Of a stretch of 26,108 nt of DNA, positions 1 to 8,100 are shown piece after piece. The stretch covers positions 1 through 26,108 of the forward strand of contig JANXFM010000086.1 in NCBI GenBank assembly GCA_024959975.1, given 5' to 3'. The notes below the pieces were generated by a model. The model ran no database searches. It saw only the letters and a program-made list of their open reading frames with translations, and had not been told where the DNA came from. The stretch comes from Flavobacteriales bacterium (GTDB lineage: Bacteria > Bacteroidota > Bacteroidia > Flavobacteriales > UBA7430). Every line of letters starts with the position of its first letter. The first letter of the stretch is position 1. A program made the position numbers and the translations under genes.

Positions 1-695
1 CCAATAGCAACAGCAACCAAATCGAGATATTTGAAGGCAATCGTTTCATCTAAACCCTGGTGTTTGAGATAAGCTTGCATCAGTTTAAAACCTACACCAC
101 AACCACACAATTCTTTAAACGGGTAATCACAATCCTGTCTTTTGGGGTCTAAAACTGCATGAGCGTTTGGCAGTGAATCTCCCGGACGGTGATGGTCGCA
201 AATAATCATGTCTAAACCCTTAGCTTGCGCGTAGGCAACCTTTTCAACGGCTTTTACCCCACAATCTAAACTAATCATCAGGGTAATACCTTTCTCAATT
301 GCATCATCTATTCCCTGATAGGAAATTCCATAGCCTTCATTCTCTCGATCGGGAATGTAATAATCGCAATCTGCATTTTGACTTTTTAAAAAACGATACA
401 TCAAACTCACCGAAGTCGTGCCGTCAACATCATAATCTCCATAAACGCGAATGCGTTCTTTAGAACCAATGGCCGAAACAAGTCTGTTAACAGCCTTATC
501 CATATCCTTCATCAGAAACGGGTCGTGCAACATGGATAATTGTGGACGGAAAAATGTTTTTGCCTTTTCAAAAGTATCTATGCCCCTGCTAAGCAAAAGT
601 GAACAAATCGCTTTCGAAATACCCAATTCCTTACCGAGCTTAAAAACCTTTTGCTCATCAGGTTTAGCCTTGAGTTTCCATATTTTATGATTCAT
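1..695 (-). CDS. recJ: Single-stranded-DNA-specific exonuclease RecJ, N-terminal part (cut by window edge)
   Basis: RecJ degrades single-stranded DNA 5' to 3' in recombination and mismatch/base-excision repair. Translating the minus strand from the ATG at 695 gives 231 uninterrupted residues that run off the left edge, so the C-terminal half is missing. The DHH-family metal-binding motifs are intact: YGDYDVDGTT (residues 85-94, with Asp87, Asp89 and Asp91), SLDCG (142-146) and CDHHRPG (166-172). The segment VLDPKRQDCDYPF and the following CGCGVGFK are also typical of RecJ. The N-terminus MNHKIWKLK is a plausible start, and no in-frame ATG lies close upstream. It lies 65 bases downstream of rsmI on the same strand and may be co-transcribed with it. 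Family assignment is secure. Full length and the C-terminal OB-type domain cannot be judged here. Confidence 0.95.
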   Translation of the reverse strand, partial: MNHKIWKLKAKPDEQKVFKLGKELGISKAICSLLLSRGIDTFEKAKTFFRPQLSMLHDPFLMKDMDKAVNRLVSAIGSKERIRVYGDYDVDGTTSVSLMYRFLKSQNADCDYYIPDRENEGYGISYQGIDDAIEKGITLMISLDCGVKAVEKVAYAQAKGLDMIICDHHRPGDSLPNAHAVLDPKRQDCDYPFKELCGCGVGFKLMQAYLKHQGLDETIAFKYLDLVAVAI

Positions 696-760
696 AATTA
701 TTAATTAAATGCTCATAATTTAAACAATTGTTTTTCTCTTGTAAACGAACAATAATCTCC

Positions 761-1432
761 CTATTTCTTTCCCTCCAAAACAATAACAAATTCCCCTTTT
801 GGGGCTTTCTCTGTAAAATGAATGATTAATTCATCAATTGTTCCTCTTACCGTTTCTTCAAATTTCTTTGAGAGCTCTCTGCTTACAGATAATCCTCTAT
901 CACCGCCAACAAACTCTTGTAATTGTGATAAAGTCTTGGCTATTTTATGTGGAGACTCATAAAACACGATCGTTCTTGACTCTTCTGCCCATAATTTTAA
1001 ACGAGTTTGTCGCCCTTTTTTAGGAGGCAAAAAGCCTTCAAAAATAAACCGGTCTGTAGGAAATCCCGATTGAACCAATGCCGGAATTAAAGCCGTAGCT
1101 CCGGGCAAACACTCCGTTTCTATCCCTTCTTCTACACAAGCCCGAACCAATAAAAATCCGGGATCAGAAATTCCGGGAGTTCCCGCATCAGAGATGAGCG
1201 CTATTTGGGTTCCCATTTTCAATTTCTCAATCATTCTATCGAGCATTTTATGCTCGTTATGCATATGAAAAGACTGCATATGTGTATTTACATCAAGGTG
1301 CTTTAATAACTTTCCTGAAGTGCGTGTATCTTCAGCCAAAACCAAATCAGACTCCTTAAGAATACGGATCGCACGTAATGTAATATCTTCTAAATTCCCT
1401 ATCGGTGTAGGTACCAAAAACAGTTTCGACAT
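761..1432 (-). CDS. rsmI: 16S rRNA (cytidine1402-2'-O)-methyltransferase RsmI
   Basis: RsmI uses S-adenosylmethionine to 2'-O-methylate C1402 in the decoding centre of 16S rRNA. The 223-residue protein opens with LFLVPTPIGNLEDITLRA and AEDTRTSGKLL, both family signatures. The SAM-pocket loop SDAGTPGISDPG is at residues 81-92, then CLPGATALIPAL and FYESPHKI follow. I chose the ATG at 1432; a GTG two codons upstream (1438) is possible, but the family start MSKLFLVPTPIG fits the ATG. The E. coli protein is about 286 residues. This one ends shortly after the methyltransferase domain, which I believe is usual in Bacteroidota. It is divergent from tdk with an 84-base gap. Confidence is high. Confidence 0.95.
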   Translation of the reverse strand: MSKLFLVPTPIGNLEDITLRAIRILKESDLVLAEDTRTSGKLLKHLDVNTHMQSFHMHNEHKMLDRMIEKLKMGTQIALISDAGTPGISDPGFLLVRACVEEGIETECLPGATALIPALVQSGFPTDRFIFEGFLPPKKGRQTRLKLWAEESRTIVFYESPHKIAKTLSQLQEFVGGDRGLSVSRELSKKFEETVRGTIDELIIHFTEKAPKGEFVIVLEGKK

Positions 1433-1489
1433 AGCCACTCTTTACAGAAACAAATTAAGTAAAAATAGCATGGAACACACTGATTTTAT

Positions 1490-1497
1490 TAGATTTG
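1490..1497 (+). promoter_or_regulatory. Possible -7 element TAGATTTG upstream of tdk
   Basis: TAGATTTG matches the Bacteroidota -7 consensus TAnnTTTG and lies 19 bases before the tdk ATG. No good TTG -33 element is visible 17-23 bases upstream, so support is partial. The 14-bp palindrome TTTGTTTAAACAAA (1494-1507) overlaps its 3' half and the expected transcription start. Confidence 0.35.
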
Positions 1498-1516
1498 TTT
1501 AAACAAAACAAATTGA

Positions 1517-2092
1517 ATGTTCCTGGAAACTCCCGATAGTAACAAACAAAGCAAAGGCTGGGTTGAAGTCATTTGCGGCTCCATGTTTTCCGGAAAAACA
1601 GAAGAACTGATTCGCCGTCTGAAAAGAGCACAATACGCGAAACAGAAAGTTGAAATATTCAAACCCGCCATTGACGTTCGTTACGATGAAGAGAAAGTGG
1701 TTTCACACGACTCAAATGAAGTGCACTCTACGCCAGTACCTTCATCAGCTAACATTTTACTGTTAGCTAACGATGTAGATGTTATTGGAATTGATGAGGC
1801 TCAATTTTTCGACGATGAACTACCCGCAGTTTGCTCAGCACTTGCAAACAGAGGCGTTCGAGTCATTGTTGCCGGACTTGATATGGATTATCTTGGCAAT
1901 CCTTTTGGCCCCATTCCAAATTTAATGGCTACTGCCGAATACGTATCTAAAGTTCACGCCATTTGTGTGGATTGTGGCGATCTGGCAATGCATTCAAACA
2001 GAATTACAGCTTCAAAAGATTTAGTACATTTAGGAGAACAAAAAGAATACGAGGCCTTATGTCGCTTTTGTTTTGTAAAGAAGAATTCATAA
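1517..2092 (+). CDS. tdk: Thymidine kinase (type II)
   Basis: Thymidine kinase phosphorylates thymidine to dTMP with ATP in pyrimidine salvage. The 191-residue protein has the P-loop GSMFSGKT (21-28) and the Walker B/catalytic stretch IDEAQFF (92-98), with Glu94 as the probable general base. It also has the lasso-type segment around LDMDYLGNPFGPIP (121-134) and a structural zinc site of four cysteines: Cys150, Cys153, Cys182 and Cys185. Length and motif order match the bacterial TK1-like (type II) family. It begins 84 bases from divergent rsmI, and the next gene's ATG follows its stop codon after only 3 bases, suggesting co-transcription with the cell-wall fusion gene. Nothing in it is degenerate. 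Confidence 0.97.
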   Translation: MFLETPDSNKQSKGWVEVICGSMFSGKTEELIRRLKRAQYAKQKVEIFKPAIDVRYDEEKVVSHDSNEVHSTPVPSSANILLLANDVDVIGIDEAQFFDDELPAVCSALANRGVRVIVAGLDMDYLGNPFGPIPNLMATAEYVSKVHAICVDCGDLAMHSNRITASKDLVHLGEQKEYEALCRFCFVKKNS

Positions 2093-2095
2093 TTG

Positions 2096-4552
2096 ATGAC
2101 TAGCTTTTCCTACACCATCCAACAATTAGCAAATTTTTGCAATGCCCAATTTAAGGGTGTTTCTCCTGACGAACTTATTCATCAGGTAATCATTGATAGT
2201 AGAAAAGCGAAACATTTTAGTCATCATCTTTTTGTAGCTATTAAAGGCCCTCATCACGACGGACACCAATTTATTGAAGAACTTTATAAAAAAGGATTCC
2301 GAAATTTCTTAATTAGCAATGCTGATTTTAAGACCTCCGATTTCCCACAGGCAAATTTCCTGTTGACAAATGACGGCCTTGAAGCTTTTCAAAATATTGC
2401 ACGAAATCATCGATCACAATTTCAAATTCCTATCATAGGAATTACGGGTAGTAACGGAAAAACTATTGTTAAAGAGTGGTTGAGCATCTGCCTTCAAAAC
2501 CAATACAAAATCTGTAAAAACCCAAAAAGCTACAACTCCCAGGTGGGAGTAAGCATCTCAGTTTTAGGACTAAATTCCGGAGATGAAATAGGAGTTTTTG
2601 AAGCGGGAATTTCTCAAAAAGGAGAAATGGAAAAACTTCAAAATATCATTCAACCAAGCATTGGAATCTTTACCAATATCGGTCAGGCACATTCCGAGAA
2701 TTTCAATTCCTTAGAAGAAAAGATTAAAGAAAAATTAAAACTTTTTTCCGGAGTCGAAAAACTTATCTATTGTAAAGATCATAAGGAAATTCACGATGCA
2801 ATTTCTCCGGAAGATTCCACTGAATTAATTGCCTGGTCAAAACAAGATGATACTGCTTTTTTGTATGTAAAACATATCAATCAGAGGGCCGACAAATCGA
2901 TTCTGACTCTTATTCACAAAGCGACTGAGAAATCATTTACGATTCCATTTAACGATGAAGCCTCTATTGAAAATTGCCTGCATCTTATCTGTACTTTAAT
3001 CTCACTAAACATTCGTGACAAAGAAATACAAAACAGTCTAAACCTCTTACAGCCACTGGCTATGCGCCTAGAATTAAAAGAGGCAAAAGGAAATAGTTTG
3101 TTGATAAACGACGCTTACAGCTCGGATATTGATTCGCTTAAAATAGCACTCGATTTCCTACACCAACAAAGTGGAAATGCTAAAAAAGTTGCGATCCTTT
3201 CTGACTTGGATGAAACCGGAATTCCTAAAGCAGAGCTCTTTCCTAAGTTGATGAACCTTCTGGATAGCTATGACGTTGAACAAGTCATCGGAATTGGAGC
3301 TAACTTCTCAGACTACCAAGCGATGTTTTCGAATTGTACCTGCTACAAAAGTACAGATGAGTTCATAGAAAACACAGCTGATTTTGACCTGAGCAACTCA
3401 GCCATATTACTCAAAGGTGCTCGAAGATTTCAATTTGAGAGAATTGCTGAAATTCTAGAGCAAAAAATTCATGAAACTGTATTGGAAGTTAACTTAAACG
3501 CAATCTCTGAAAACTTCCATTACTACAAAAGTCTCCTAAAAAAAGAGACCAAAGTCATGGTTATGGTAAAAGCCTTTTCTTACGGAACCGGCTCTTATGA
3601 AATCGCACATCATTTAGAATACCACAATGCCGATTATTTGGCTGTGGCTTATGTAGACGAAGGTTTTGCACTTCGCAAAAAAGGTATTCAAACGCCTATC
3701 ATGGTGCTCAATCCGGATGGCACTCAGTTTAAACAACTCATAGAACACCACCTAGAACCTGAAATTTACAGTTTCAGACAACTTAAAGCACTGCAACACG
3801 AATTAAAAAGATTGAACCTAAGCGATTATCCTATCCACCTAAAAGTAGACACAGGAATGCGAAGATTAGGTTTCGAAAGTGCAGAAATTGACGGGCTTAT
3901 TTCCTGGATTTCCCAACACAAAGAAATTCGCCTTGCCTCAGTTTTTAGCCATTTAGCAAGTAGTGAAAATATCGAAGACAAAAACTTTACTGCCATTCAA
4001 ATAGATGAATTTACCTCCATTTGTAATGAAATAGAATCTAAAATTAAAACCCCGTTCTTAAAACATATCCTCAACTCTTCAGGAATAACCAACTACACTG
4101 AAGCTCAATTCGATATGGTACGACTGGGAATTGGATTGTACGGCATAGGCGACGAAAACCTTCAAAACTGTAGCTCTTTAAAATCGATGATCTCGCAGAT
4201 TAAAGAAGTCCCTGCCGGAGAAAGTGTTGGTTACAACCGGGCTTACTATGCCGACGAAACAATTCGCATTGCCATTATCCCTATTGGTTATGCTGATGGC
4301 TTAAACAGAGCGTTGAGTAACGGAAAAGGTCAAGTTCATATTAATGGCAAAAAGGCGAGTATTATTGGCAATATCTGCATGGATATGTGCATGGTAGATA
4401 TTAGCCTCATAGAGGCTCAGGAAGGCGATGAAGTAATTGTATGGAATACGCAAAAGCATATTCTTGATTTGGCAAAAAGCCTTAACACCATTCCTTATGA
4501 GGTGTTAACAAATGTATCTCAAAGAGTAAAAAGAGTATTTCTACAAGAGTAG
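2096..4552 (+). CDS. Bifunctional UDP-MurNAc-tripeptide:D-Ala-D-Ala ligase / alanine racemase (MurF-Alr fusion)
   Basis: The N-terminal half (about 1-455) is MurF, which adds D-Ala-D-Ala to the UDP-MurNAc-tripeptide in the cytoplasm. The C-terminal half (about 460-818) is a PLP-dependent alanine racemase that supplies D-alanine. MurF features seen are VIIDSRK (31-37), the ATP loop GITGSNGKT (115-123), NPKSYNSQVGV (142-152) and TNIGQAHSENF (193-203). Racemase features seen are the PLP lysine Lys492 in MVMVKAFSYGTGSYE, KVDTGMRRLG (583-592), catalytic-type Tyr713 in VGYNRAYY, and GNICMDMCMVDI (758-769). I took the ATG at 2096 rather than the TTG at 2093, which directly follows the tdk stop. The fusion is well known in Bacteroidota, so both halves are expected to be active. 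There is no frameshift at the domain junction. It converges on the O-antigen ligase-like gene with a 27-base gap. Confidence 0.95.
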   Translation: MTSFSYTIQQLANFCNAQFKGVSPDELIHQVIIDSRKAKHFSHHLFVAIKGPHHDGHQFIEELYKKGFRNFLISNADFKTSDFPQANFLLTNDGLEAFQNIARNHRSQFQIPIIGITGSNGKTIVKEWLSICLQNQYKICKNPKSYNSQVGVSISVLGLNSGDEIGVFEAGISQKGEMEKLQNIIQPSIGIFTNIGQAHSENFNSLEEKIKEKLKLFSGVEKLIYCKDHKEIHDAISPEDSTELIAWSKQDDTAFLYVKHINQRADKSILTLIHKATEKSFTIPFNDEASIENCLHLICTLISLNIRDKEIQNSLNLLQPLAMRLELKEAKGNSLLINDAYSSDIDSLKIALDFLHQQSGNAKKVAILSDLDETGIPKAELFPKLMNLLDSYDVEQVIGIGANFSDYQAMFSNCTCYKSTDEFIENTADFDLSNSAILLKGARRFQFERIAEILEQKIHETVLEVNLNAISENFHYYKSLLKKETKVMVMVKAFSYGTGSYEIAHHLEYHNADYLAVAYVDEGFALRKKGIQTPIMVLNPDGTQFKQLIEHHLEPEIYSFRQLKALQHELKRLNLSDYPIHLKVDTGMRRLGFESAEIDGLISWISQHKEIRLASVFSHLASSENIEDKNFTAIQIDEFTSICNEIESKIKTPFLKHILNSSGITNYTEAQFDMVRLGIGLYGIGDENLQNCSSLKSMISQIKEVPAGESVGYNRAYYADETIRIAIIPIGYADGLNRALSNGKGQVHINGKKASIIGNICMDMCMVDISLIEAQEGDEVIVWNTQKHILDLAKSLNTIPYEVLTNVSQRVKRVFLQE

Positions 4553-4555
4553 AGA

Positions 4556-4582
4556 AAAGTACCTAGAGTGCCTAAAGTATTA
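4556..4582. repeat. Degenerate 9-bp tandem repeat between convergent genes
   Basis: Three consecutive 9-mers, AAAGTACCT, AGAGTGCCT and AAAGTATTA, fill almost the whole gap between the two convergent genes, and the last one overlaps the stop codon of the minus-strand gene. The first two units differ at two of nine positions and the third has drifted. I recall similar CCTAAAGT-type repeats scattered in flavobacterial genomes, but the copy number here is too low to be certain that this is one of them. Confidence 0.4.
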
Positions 4583-5827
4583 AAGATGATCCTGTTTTAT
4601 TTTCAAGCCGGACAATAAGGGATACATAAAAGCAATGAAAAGGACTCCTGCTTGCCTTTCAAGCATGCTTTCTGTAAGGAAACCTATGATTGTTAATCCT
4701 ATAAAAATTAAGAATAACGGATGTTGATTTTTGAGAAAAAAAGGCCTTATCATCAGGAAAATTAAAAGCAGAAATCCTAAAACACCCACTTCAGCCCAGG
4801 TTTGTAAATACTGATTGTGAAAATTGAAATTTTTCTCAGAGATCGGTACATTCCTTTGTCCATCCCACATCTTAAAATCACTTTCTTCTAAAACCCTGTT
4901 TAATGCTTCTTTTGCATCACCTACTCCATAACCAAACACAGGCTGATCGGCGATAATTTTAGCTCCACACCTCCATAATGCTATTCTTGGATTCGTTTGA
5001 TTATGCGTATCACTCCACAACAACTCTTTTAACTCAACAATGGTATCATTGATGCGCGAATTTGTTTTAGGAATTAGAAATATTGCTCCGATAAACATAG
5101 AGAAGGCAAACAATATTTTTCCCCAACCCGATTTAGAAATAACATTTGTTTTAGCCCACTTTACACAACTGATACTAAAAACAATGATAAATGCCATAAG
5201 GTATGCACGACTTGAAAGCAATGCTAAAGAAATCAACAAAAGGACAAAGCCAACCATCCATAAATACCTCGATTTTTTACCTGTAAGTATCTGATGAAGT
5301 ACAATGAATATGGCAAACGAATAATACCAGGCAACATAATGTGGTTTTGAAGCTAAAATATGAGCCAGGTGTACATAATAAAACTCATCGGAATTAGAGC
5401 TAACAAGGTATTCCGAAATTGATAAAGTCAGGTCTGCCCCCGCCATGAGCATCATTAATACAGCAAAAAACTTTAACAAATAAAAGCGCTGATTACTCGA
5501 TACCACGCGAGTACTCATCATAAACATGGGCAACAAAAAAAGGGTGATTTTCAATCGTAAATCATTCCATCCTTCAGCATGGTTTTCAGTATAAATCATG
5601 CTTAACAGATGAAGAAAATACAGAGCTATAAATGCTATTGCCGCAGGTTGTTTTAGCAAGGCCTGAAACTTTTCTTTATAAGCAAAAGTGAAAATCCAGC
5701 TTAATCCTAAAATAATAATTCCACCGGTTATCGGGATCTTAAAAAAATCTTGCATAAACAAGCCCAAAACAAAACTTGTACATGCAATAAAATAATAAAA
5801 TGAAATGTCTTTGGTCTTATTTAGCAT
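4580..5827 (-). CDS. O-antigen ligase/polymerase-like integral membrane protein (Wzy_C/WaaL family)
   Basis: This polytopic inner-membrane protein of 415 residues has about ten or more hydrophobic segments, the first near residues 10-26. The Wzy_C/O-antigen ligase pattern is in the C-terminal half. It consists of a long extracytoplasmic loop (about 255-345) containing NPRIALWRCG (279-288), VFGYGVGDA (297-305) and HNQYLQTWAEVG (337-348), followed by a membrane segment and ESMLERQAG (386-394). Family members join or polymerise lipid-linked glycans at the periplasmic face; the actual substrate is unknown. I chose the ATG at 5827, which overlaps the upstream protease stop by 11 bases (ATGCTAAATAA). 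A longer reading to 5869 lies wholly inside the protease gene. No glycosyltransferases or other polysaccharide genes are nearby, so its pathway cannot be inferred from context. Confidence 0.82.
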   Translation of the reverse strand: MLNKTKDISFYYFIACTSFVLGLFMQDFFKIPITGGIIILGLSWIFTFAYKEKFQALLKQPAAIAFIALYFLHLLSMIYTENHAEGWNDLRLKITLFLLPMFMMSTRVVSSNQRFYLLKFFAVLMMLMAGADLTLSISEYLVSSNSDEFYYVHLAHILASKPHYVAWYYSFAIFIVLHQILTGKKSRYLWMVGFVLLLISLALLSSRAYLMAFIIVFSISCVKWAKTNVISKSGWGKILFAFSMFIGAIFLIPKTNSRINDTIVELKELLWSDTHNQTNPRIALWRCGAKIIADQPVFGYGVGDAKEALNRVLEESDFKMWDGQRNVPISEKNFNFHNQYLQTWAEVGVLGFLLLIFLMIRPFFLKNQHPLFLIFIGLTIIGFLTESMLERQAGVLFIAFMYPLLSGLKIKQDHL

Positions 5828-7475
5828 CTGGATTAACCGATAAAATCCCTTCGTAGCGATCAGAATCATTTAATACTGAAATCGCTTCATTCAATACATC
5901 ATCATCTGCCAAAGAAGCAATAACTCTACCTTCCTGGTAATAATAACGCACCATCAACTCACTTAGTATCAAGTCTGAAATTTGTGATTGATACTTGTGA
6001 ATATCATCTTCTTTATAACTCAACAACTTCTTTTGCAACTCCTCCAGATCTACTTTAAAATCGGCATATTCGTCTTCTGCCCGTTCAATTAATTTTGTCA
6101 ACTCTTTTTCGGTATGCGTTTCATATTCGTAATCTTTATCCGATAAAAATGCCACAAAATCTTCATACAATTCGTCCGTAATTTTATAGACTCCGGGCGC
6201 ATCAATACTATCATTTTCAAGAACAAACTCCGTAGCATAATCAAATATCAGCTGCTTTGACACCAAACTTCCTACAATTTCTGCATACGATTCCCGCTCT
6301 ACAACAATATCCGGATCTACACCACCACCATCATAAACAGTTCTGCCGTTTTTGGTTTGAAAAGCTGTCTTAAGAGAATCCGCAACCTTACCTACACTAC
6401 CATCATCATTTCTATGAGCATAATCTAATGCCTGAATACATCTCCCGCTAGGTGTGTAATACTTAGCAACCGTAACTTTTAACTGAGAATTATAACTCAA
6501 CTTACGCGATTGTTGCACTAAACCTTTCCCAAAACTCTTTTTCCCAATAATTACCCCTCTATCTAAATCCTGCATGGTTCCCGAAACAATTTCTGAAGCT
6601 GAAGCAGAACTCTGATTGATTAATACGACTAAAGGAAGTTCTTTATCAAGTGGTTCTTTTGATGTTTTGTACGACTTTTCCCAATCTTTAATTTTCCCTT
6701 TGGTAGACACCACTTCTTGATTTTTATCAATAAAAAGATTGCAAAGGCTAACCGATTCATTTAACAATCCTCCCGGATTACTTCTTAGATCGAGTACCAA
6801 TCCTTTTACATCATTCTCATCTTTGAGTTGCGTAATAGCTTCCTTAACTTCATTGGTGCAGTTTCTAGTAAAGCTCCTCAAACGAACATATGCAATTCCA
6901 TCGTCAACCATTCCCATGTAAGGAATTGACTTTACCTTTACCTCTTCTCGTGTAAATGTTTTTTCGATGAGTTTATCTGTTCCGGGTCTTTCAATAAGTA
7001 AATTTACTTCAACCCCCGGCTGACCTTTAAGCACAGAGCTTACATCCTGAGTTGACTTACCCTTAACTGGCTTCCCATCAATTTCCAAAAGTATATCACC
7101 CGCTTTAAGCCCCGCATTATCGGCCGGAAATCCTTTGTATGGCTCTGCGATAATGACATAGTCTCCATTCTTGCGAATCACAGCACCAATACCACCATAT
7201 TGTCCGGTCGTTTGAAAACGAAAATCTTCAATCTCAGACTCAGGTATGTAAGTCGTATACGGATCTAGATCCTCGAGCATAGAATCTATAGCCTTCTCTA
7301 TCATTTCTCCGGGCTTCGTTTCGTCAACGTAATAAATGTTTACTTCACGAAATAAGGAGGTGAAAATGTCGAGATTTTTACTTACCTCAAAATAACCGGA
7401 AACAAAAGCAAATGAAGAAATTGAAATGATTCCAACAGCCGTCCAAAAGGCAAATTTTTTAAACATTGTATTCAT
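5817..7475 (-). CDS. S41 family C-terminal processing peptidase (CtpA/Prc type)
   Basis: This is a periplasmic serine protease of 552 residues with an uncleaved or cleavable N-terminal hydrophobic segment (about 8-27). A PDZ domain follows (about 90-170, with GIGAVI, GFPADNAGLKAGDILLEIDG). The S41 core (about 190-350) contains LVLDLRSNPGG (227-237), the nucleophile region NQSSASASEIVSG and SFGKGLVQQ. By alignment with E. coli Prc, Ser292 and Lys317 form the catalytic Ser/Lys dyad, with Asp303 matching the third conserved residue. The C-terminal region (about 400-552) is acidic and helical. I start at the ATG at 7475 rather than the TTG at 7481. It lies 11 bases after yidD and overlaps the next gene, so it is mid-operon. 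Substrates in this organism are unknown. Confidence 0.93.
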   Translation of the reverse strand: MNTMFKKFAFWTAVGIISISSFAFVSGYFEVSKNLDIFTSLFREVNIYYVDETKPGEMIEKAIDSMLEDLDPYTTYIPESEIEDFRFQTTGQYGGIGAVIRKNGDYVIIAEPYKGFPADNAGLKAGDILLEIDGKPVKGKSTQDVSSVLKGQPGVEVNLLIERPGTDKLIEKTFTREEVKVKSIPYMGMVDDGIAYVRLRSFTRNCTNEVKEAITQLKDENDVKGLVLDLRSNPGGLLNESVSLCNLFIDKNQEVVSTKGKIKDWEKSYKTSKEPLDKELPLVVLINQSSASASEIVSGTMQDLDRGVIIGKKSFGKGLVQQSRKLSYNSQLKVTVAKYYTPSGRCIQALDYAHRNDDGSVGKVADSLKTAFQTKNGRTVYDGGGVDPDIVVERESYAEIVGSLVSKQLIFDYATEFVLENDSIDAPGVYKITDELYEDFVAFLSDKDYEYETHTEKELTKLIERAEDEYADFKVDLEELQKKLLSYKEDDIHKYQSQISDLILSELMVRYYYQEGRVIASLADDDVLNEAISVLNDSDRYEGILSVNPDAK

Positions 7476-7486
7476 AATCAAAATTT

Positions 7487-7711
7487 TTAAGGTACCGGAT
7501 CATACCCACTACCACCCCATGGATGGCAAGAACTGATCCTTTTTATCGTCAACACAAAACCTTTCCACAAGCCATGTTTTTGAAAAGCTTCTATCGCATA
7601 AGTTGAACAGGTTGGCACATATCTACAAGAGACTGGAGTCCATGGCGAAATTGCTTTTTGATACAATTTTATCAATAAAATAATCCCTCCTTTAATAATC
7701 CTTCTCAACAT
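7487..7711 (-). CDS. yidD: Membrane protein insertion efficiency factor YidD
   Basis: YidD is a small, membrane-associated protein that helps YidC-dependent insertion of inner-membrane proteins. The 74-residue product has an amphipathic/hydrophobic N-terminus (IIKGGIILLIKLYQKAISP) and the family's cysteine-rich core, SCRYVPTCSTYAIEAFQKHG, then SCHPWGGSGYDPVP at the C-terminus. Length and motif order match the family exactly. The ATG at 7711 is inside the end of rnpA, a 20-base overlap in another frame, the classic rnpA-yidD arrangement that suggests translational coupling. A TTG six codons upstream is less likely. Here the pair has left the usual rpmH neighbourhood, since rpmH is absent. Confidence 0.96.
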   Translation of the reverse strand: MLRRIIKGGIILLIKLYQKAISPWTPVSCRYVPTCSTYAIEAFQKHGLWKGFVLTIKRISSCHPWGGSGYDPVP

Positions 7712-8072
7712 CTGCAATAAAACGTTCAAATACCAACATTAGTTTATTTTCTAGATCTATACTCTTCATTTTTTCTTTAGACGTGTAAATAAGTAAAACG
7801 GCATAATTATTACGAAGCTTATCATACCAACCCGATTTATTAAGTCGATAAAGCTCACTAATCTTACGCTTCATCTCATTTCTATCTACAGCCAAAGGAA
7901 AGCGTTTTTTAGAAACTGAAAAGGCAATTCTTATAGGAAACTCTTGCTTTACATCTACCTTTTTCCAAACAAGTACAAAAGGGTATTTTTTGACCGAATT
8001 GCCTTCGGCAATTAATTCACCAAAAACAACTTTACTCTTTAATCTTTCCGTTTTGTGGAAGGTTTTACACAT
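7692..8072 (-). CDS. rnpA: Ribonuclease P protein component
   Basis: RnpA is the protein subunit of RNase P, which binds the catalytic RNA and helps it remove 5' leaders from pre-tRNAs. From the ATG at 8072 the product is 126 residues and basic. It has the typical opening TFHKTERLKSK, IRIAFSVSKKRFPLAVDRN (47-65) and a helix MKRKISELYRLNK. The canonical RNR motif reads R64-N65-E66 here, a charge-reversing change at the third position, with Lys68 and Arg69 retained. A TTG at 8099 would add nine residues inside the terminator hairpin region, so I prefer the ATG. It overlaps yidD. Because a terminator lies between it and hemD, it probably needs its own promoter or read-through; I cannot identify a convincing one. 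Confidence 0.94.
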   Translation of the reverse strand: MCKTFHKTERLKSKVVFGELIAEGNSVKKYPFVLVWKKVDVKQEFPIRIAFSVSKKRFPLAVDRNEMKRKISELYRLNKSGWYDKLRNNYAVLLIYTSKEKMKSIDLENKLMLVFERFIADVEKDY

Positions 8073-8100
8073 AGCCGTGTAAATGTAGAAAAACTTCAAT

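Noticed and set aside
451..690. 79-codon plus-strand open frame
   Set aside because: It lies antisense inside recJ, whose DHH motifs prove the minus frame; no family resemblance.
722..733. Palindrome AAACAATTGTTT between rsmI and recJ
   Set aside because: It is short and AT-rich with no T-tract or neighbouring element to give it a role.
5040..5294. 84-codon plus-strand open frame
   Set aside because: It is antisense within the O-antigen ligase-like membrane protein; the composition is what reversed hydrophobic codons give.
7473..7481. TTG at 7481 as start of the S41 protease, two codons before the ATG
   Set aside because: An ATG lies immediately downstream at 7475, and nothing favours the rarer codon. 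The same reasoning applies to the TTGs at 2093, 7729 and 8099.
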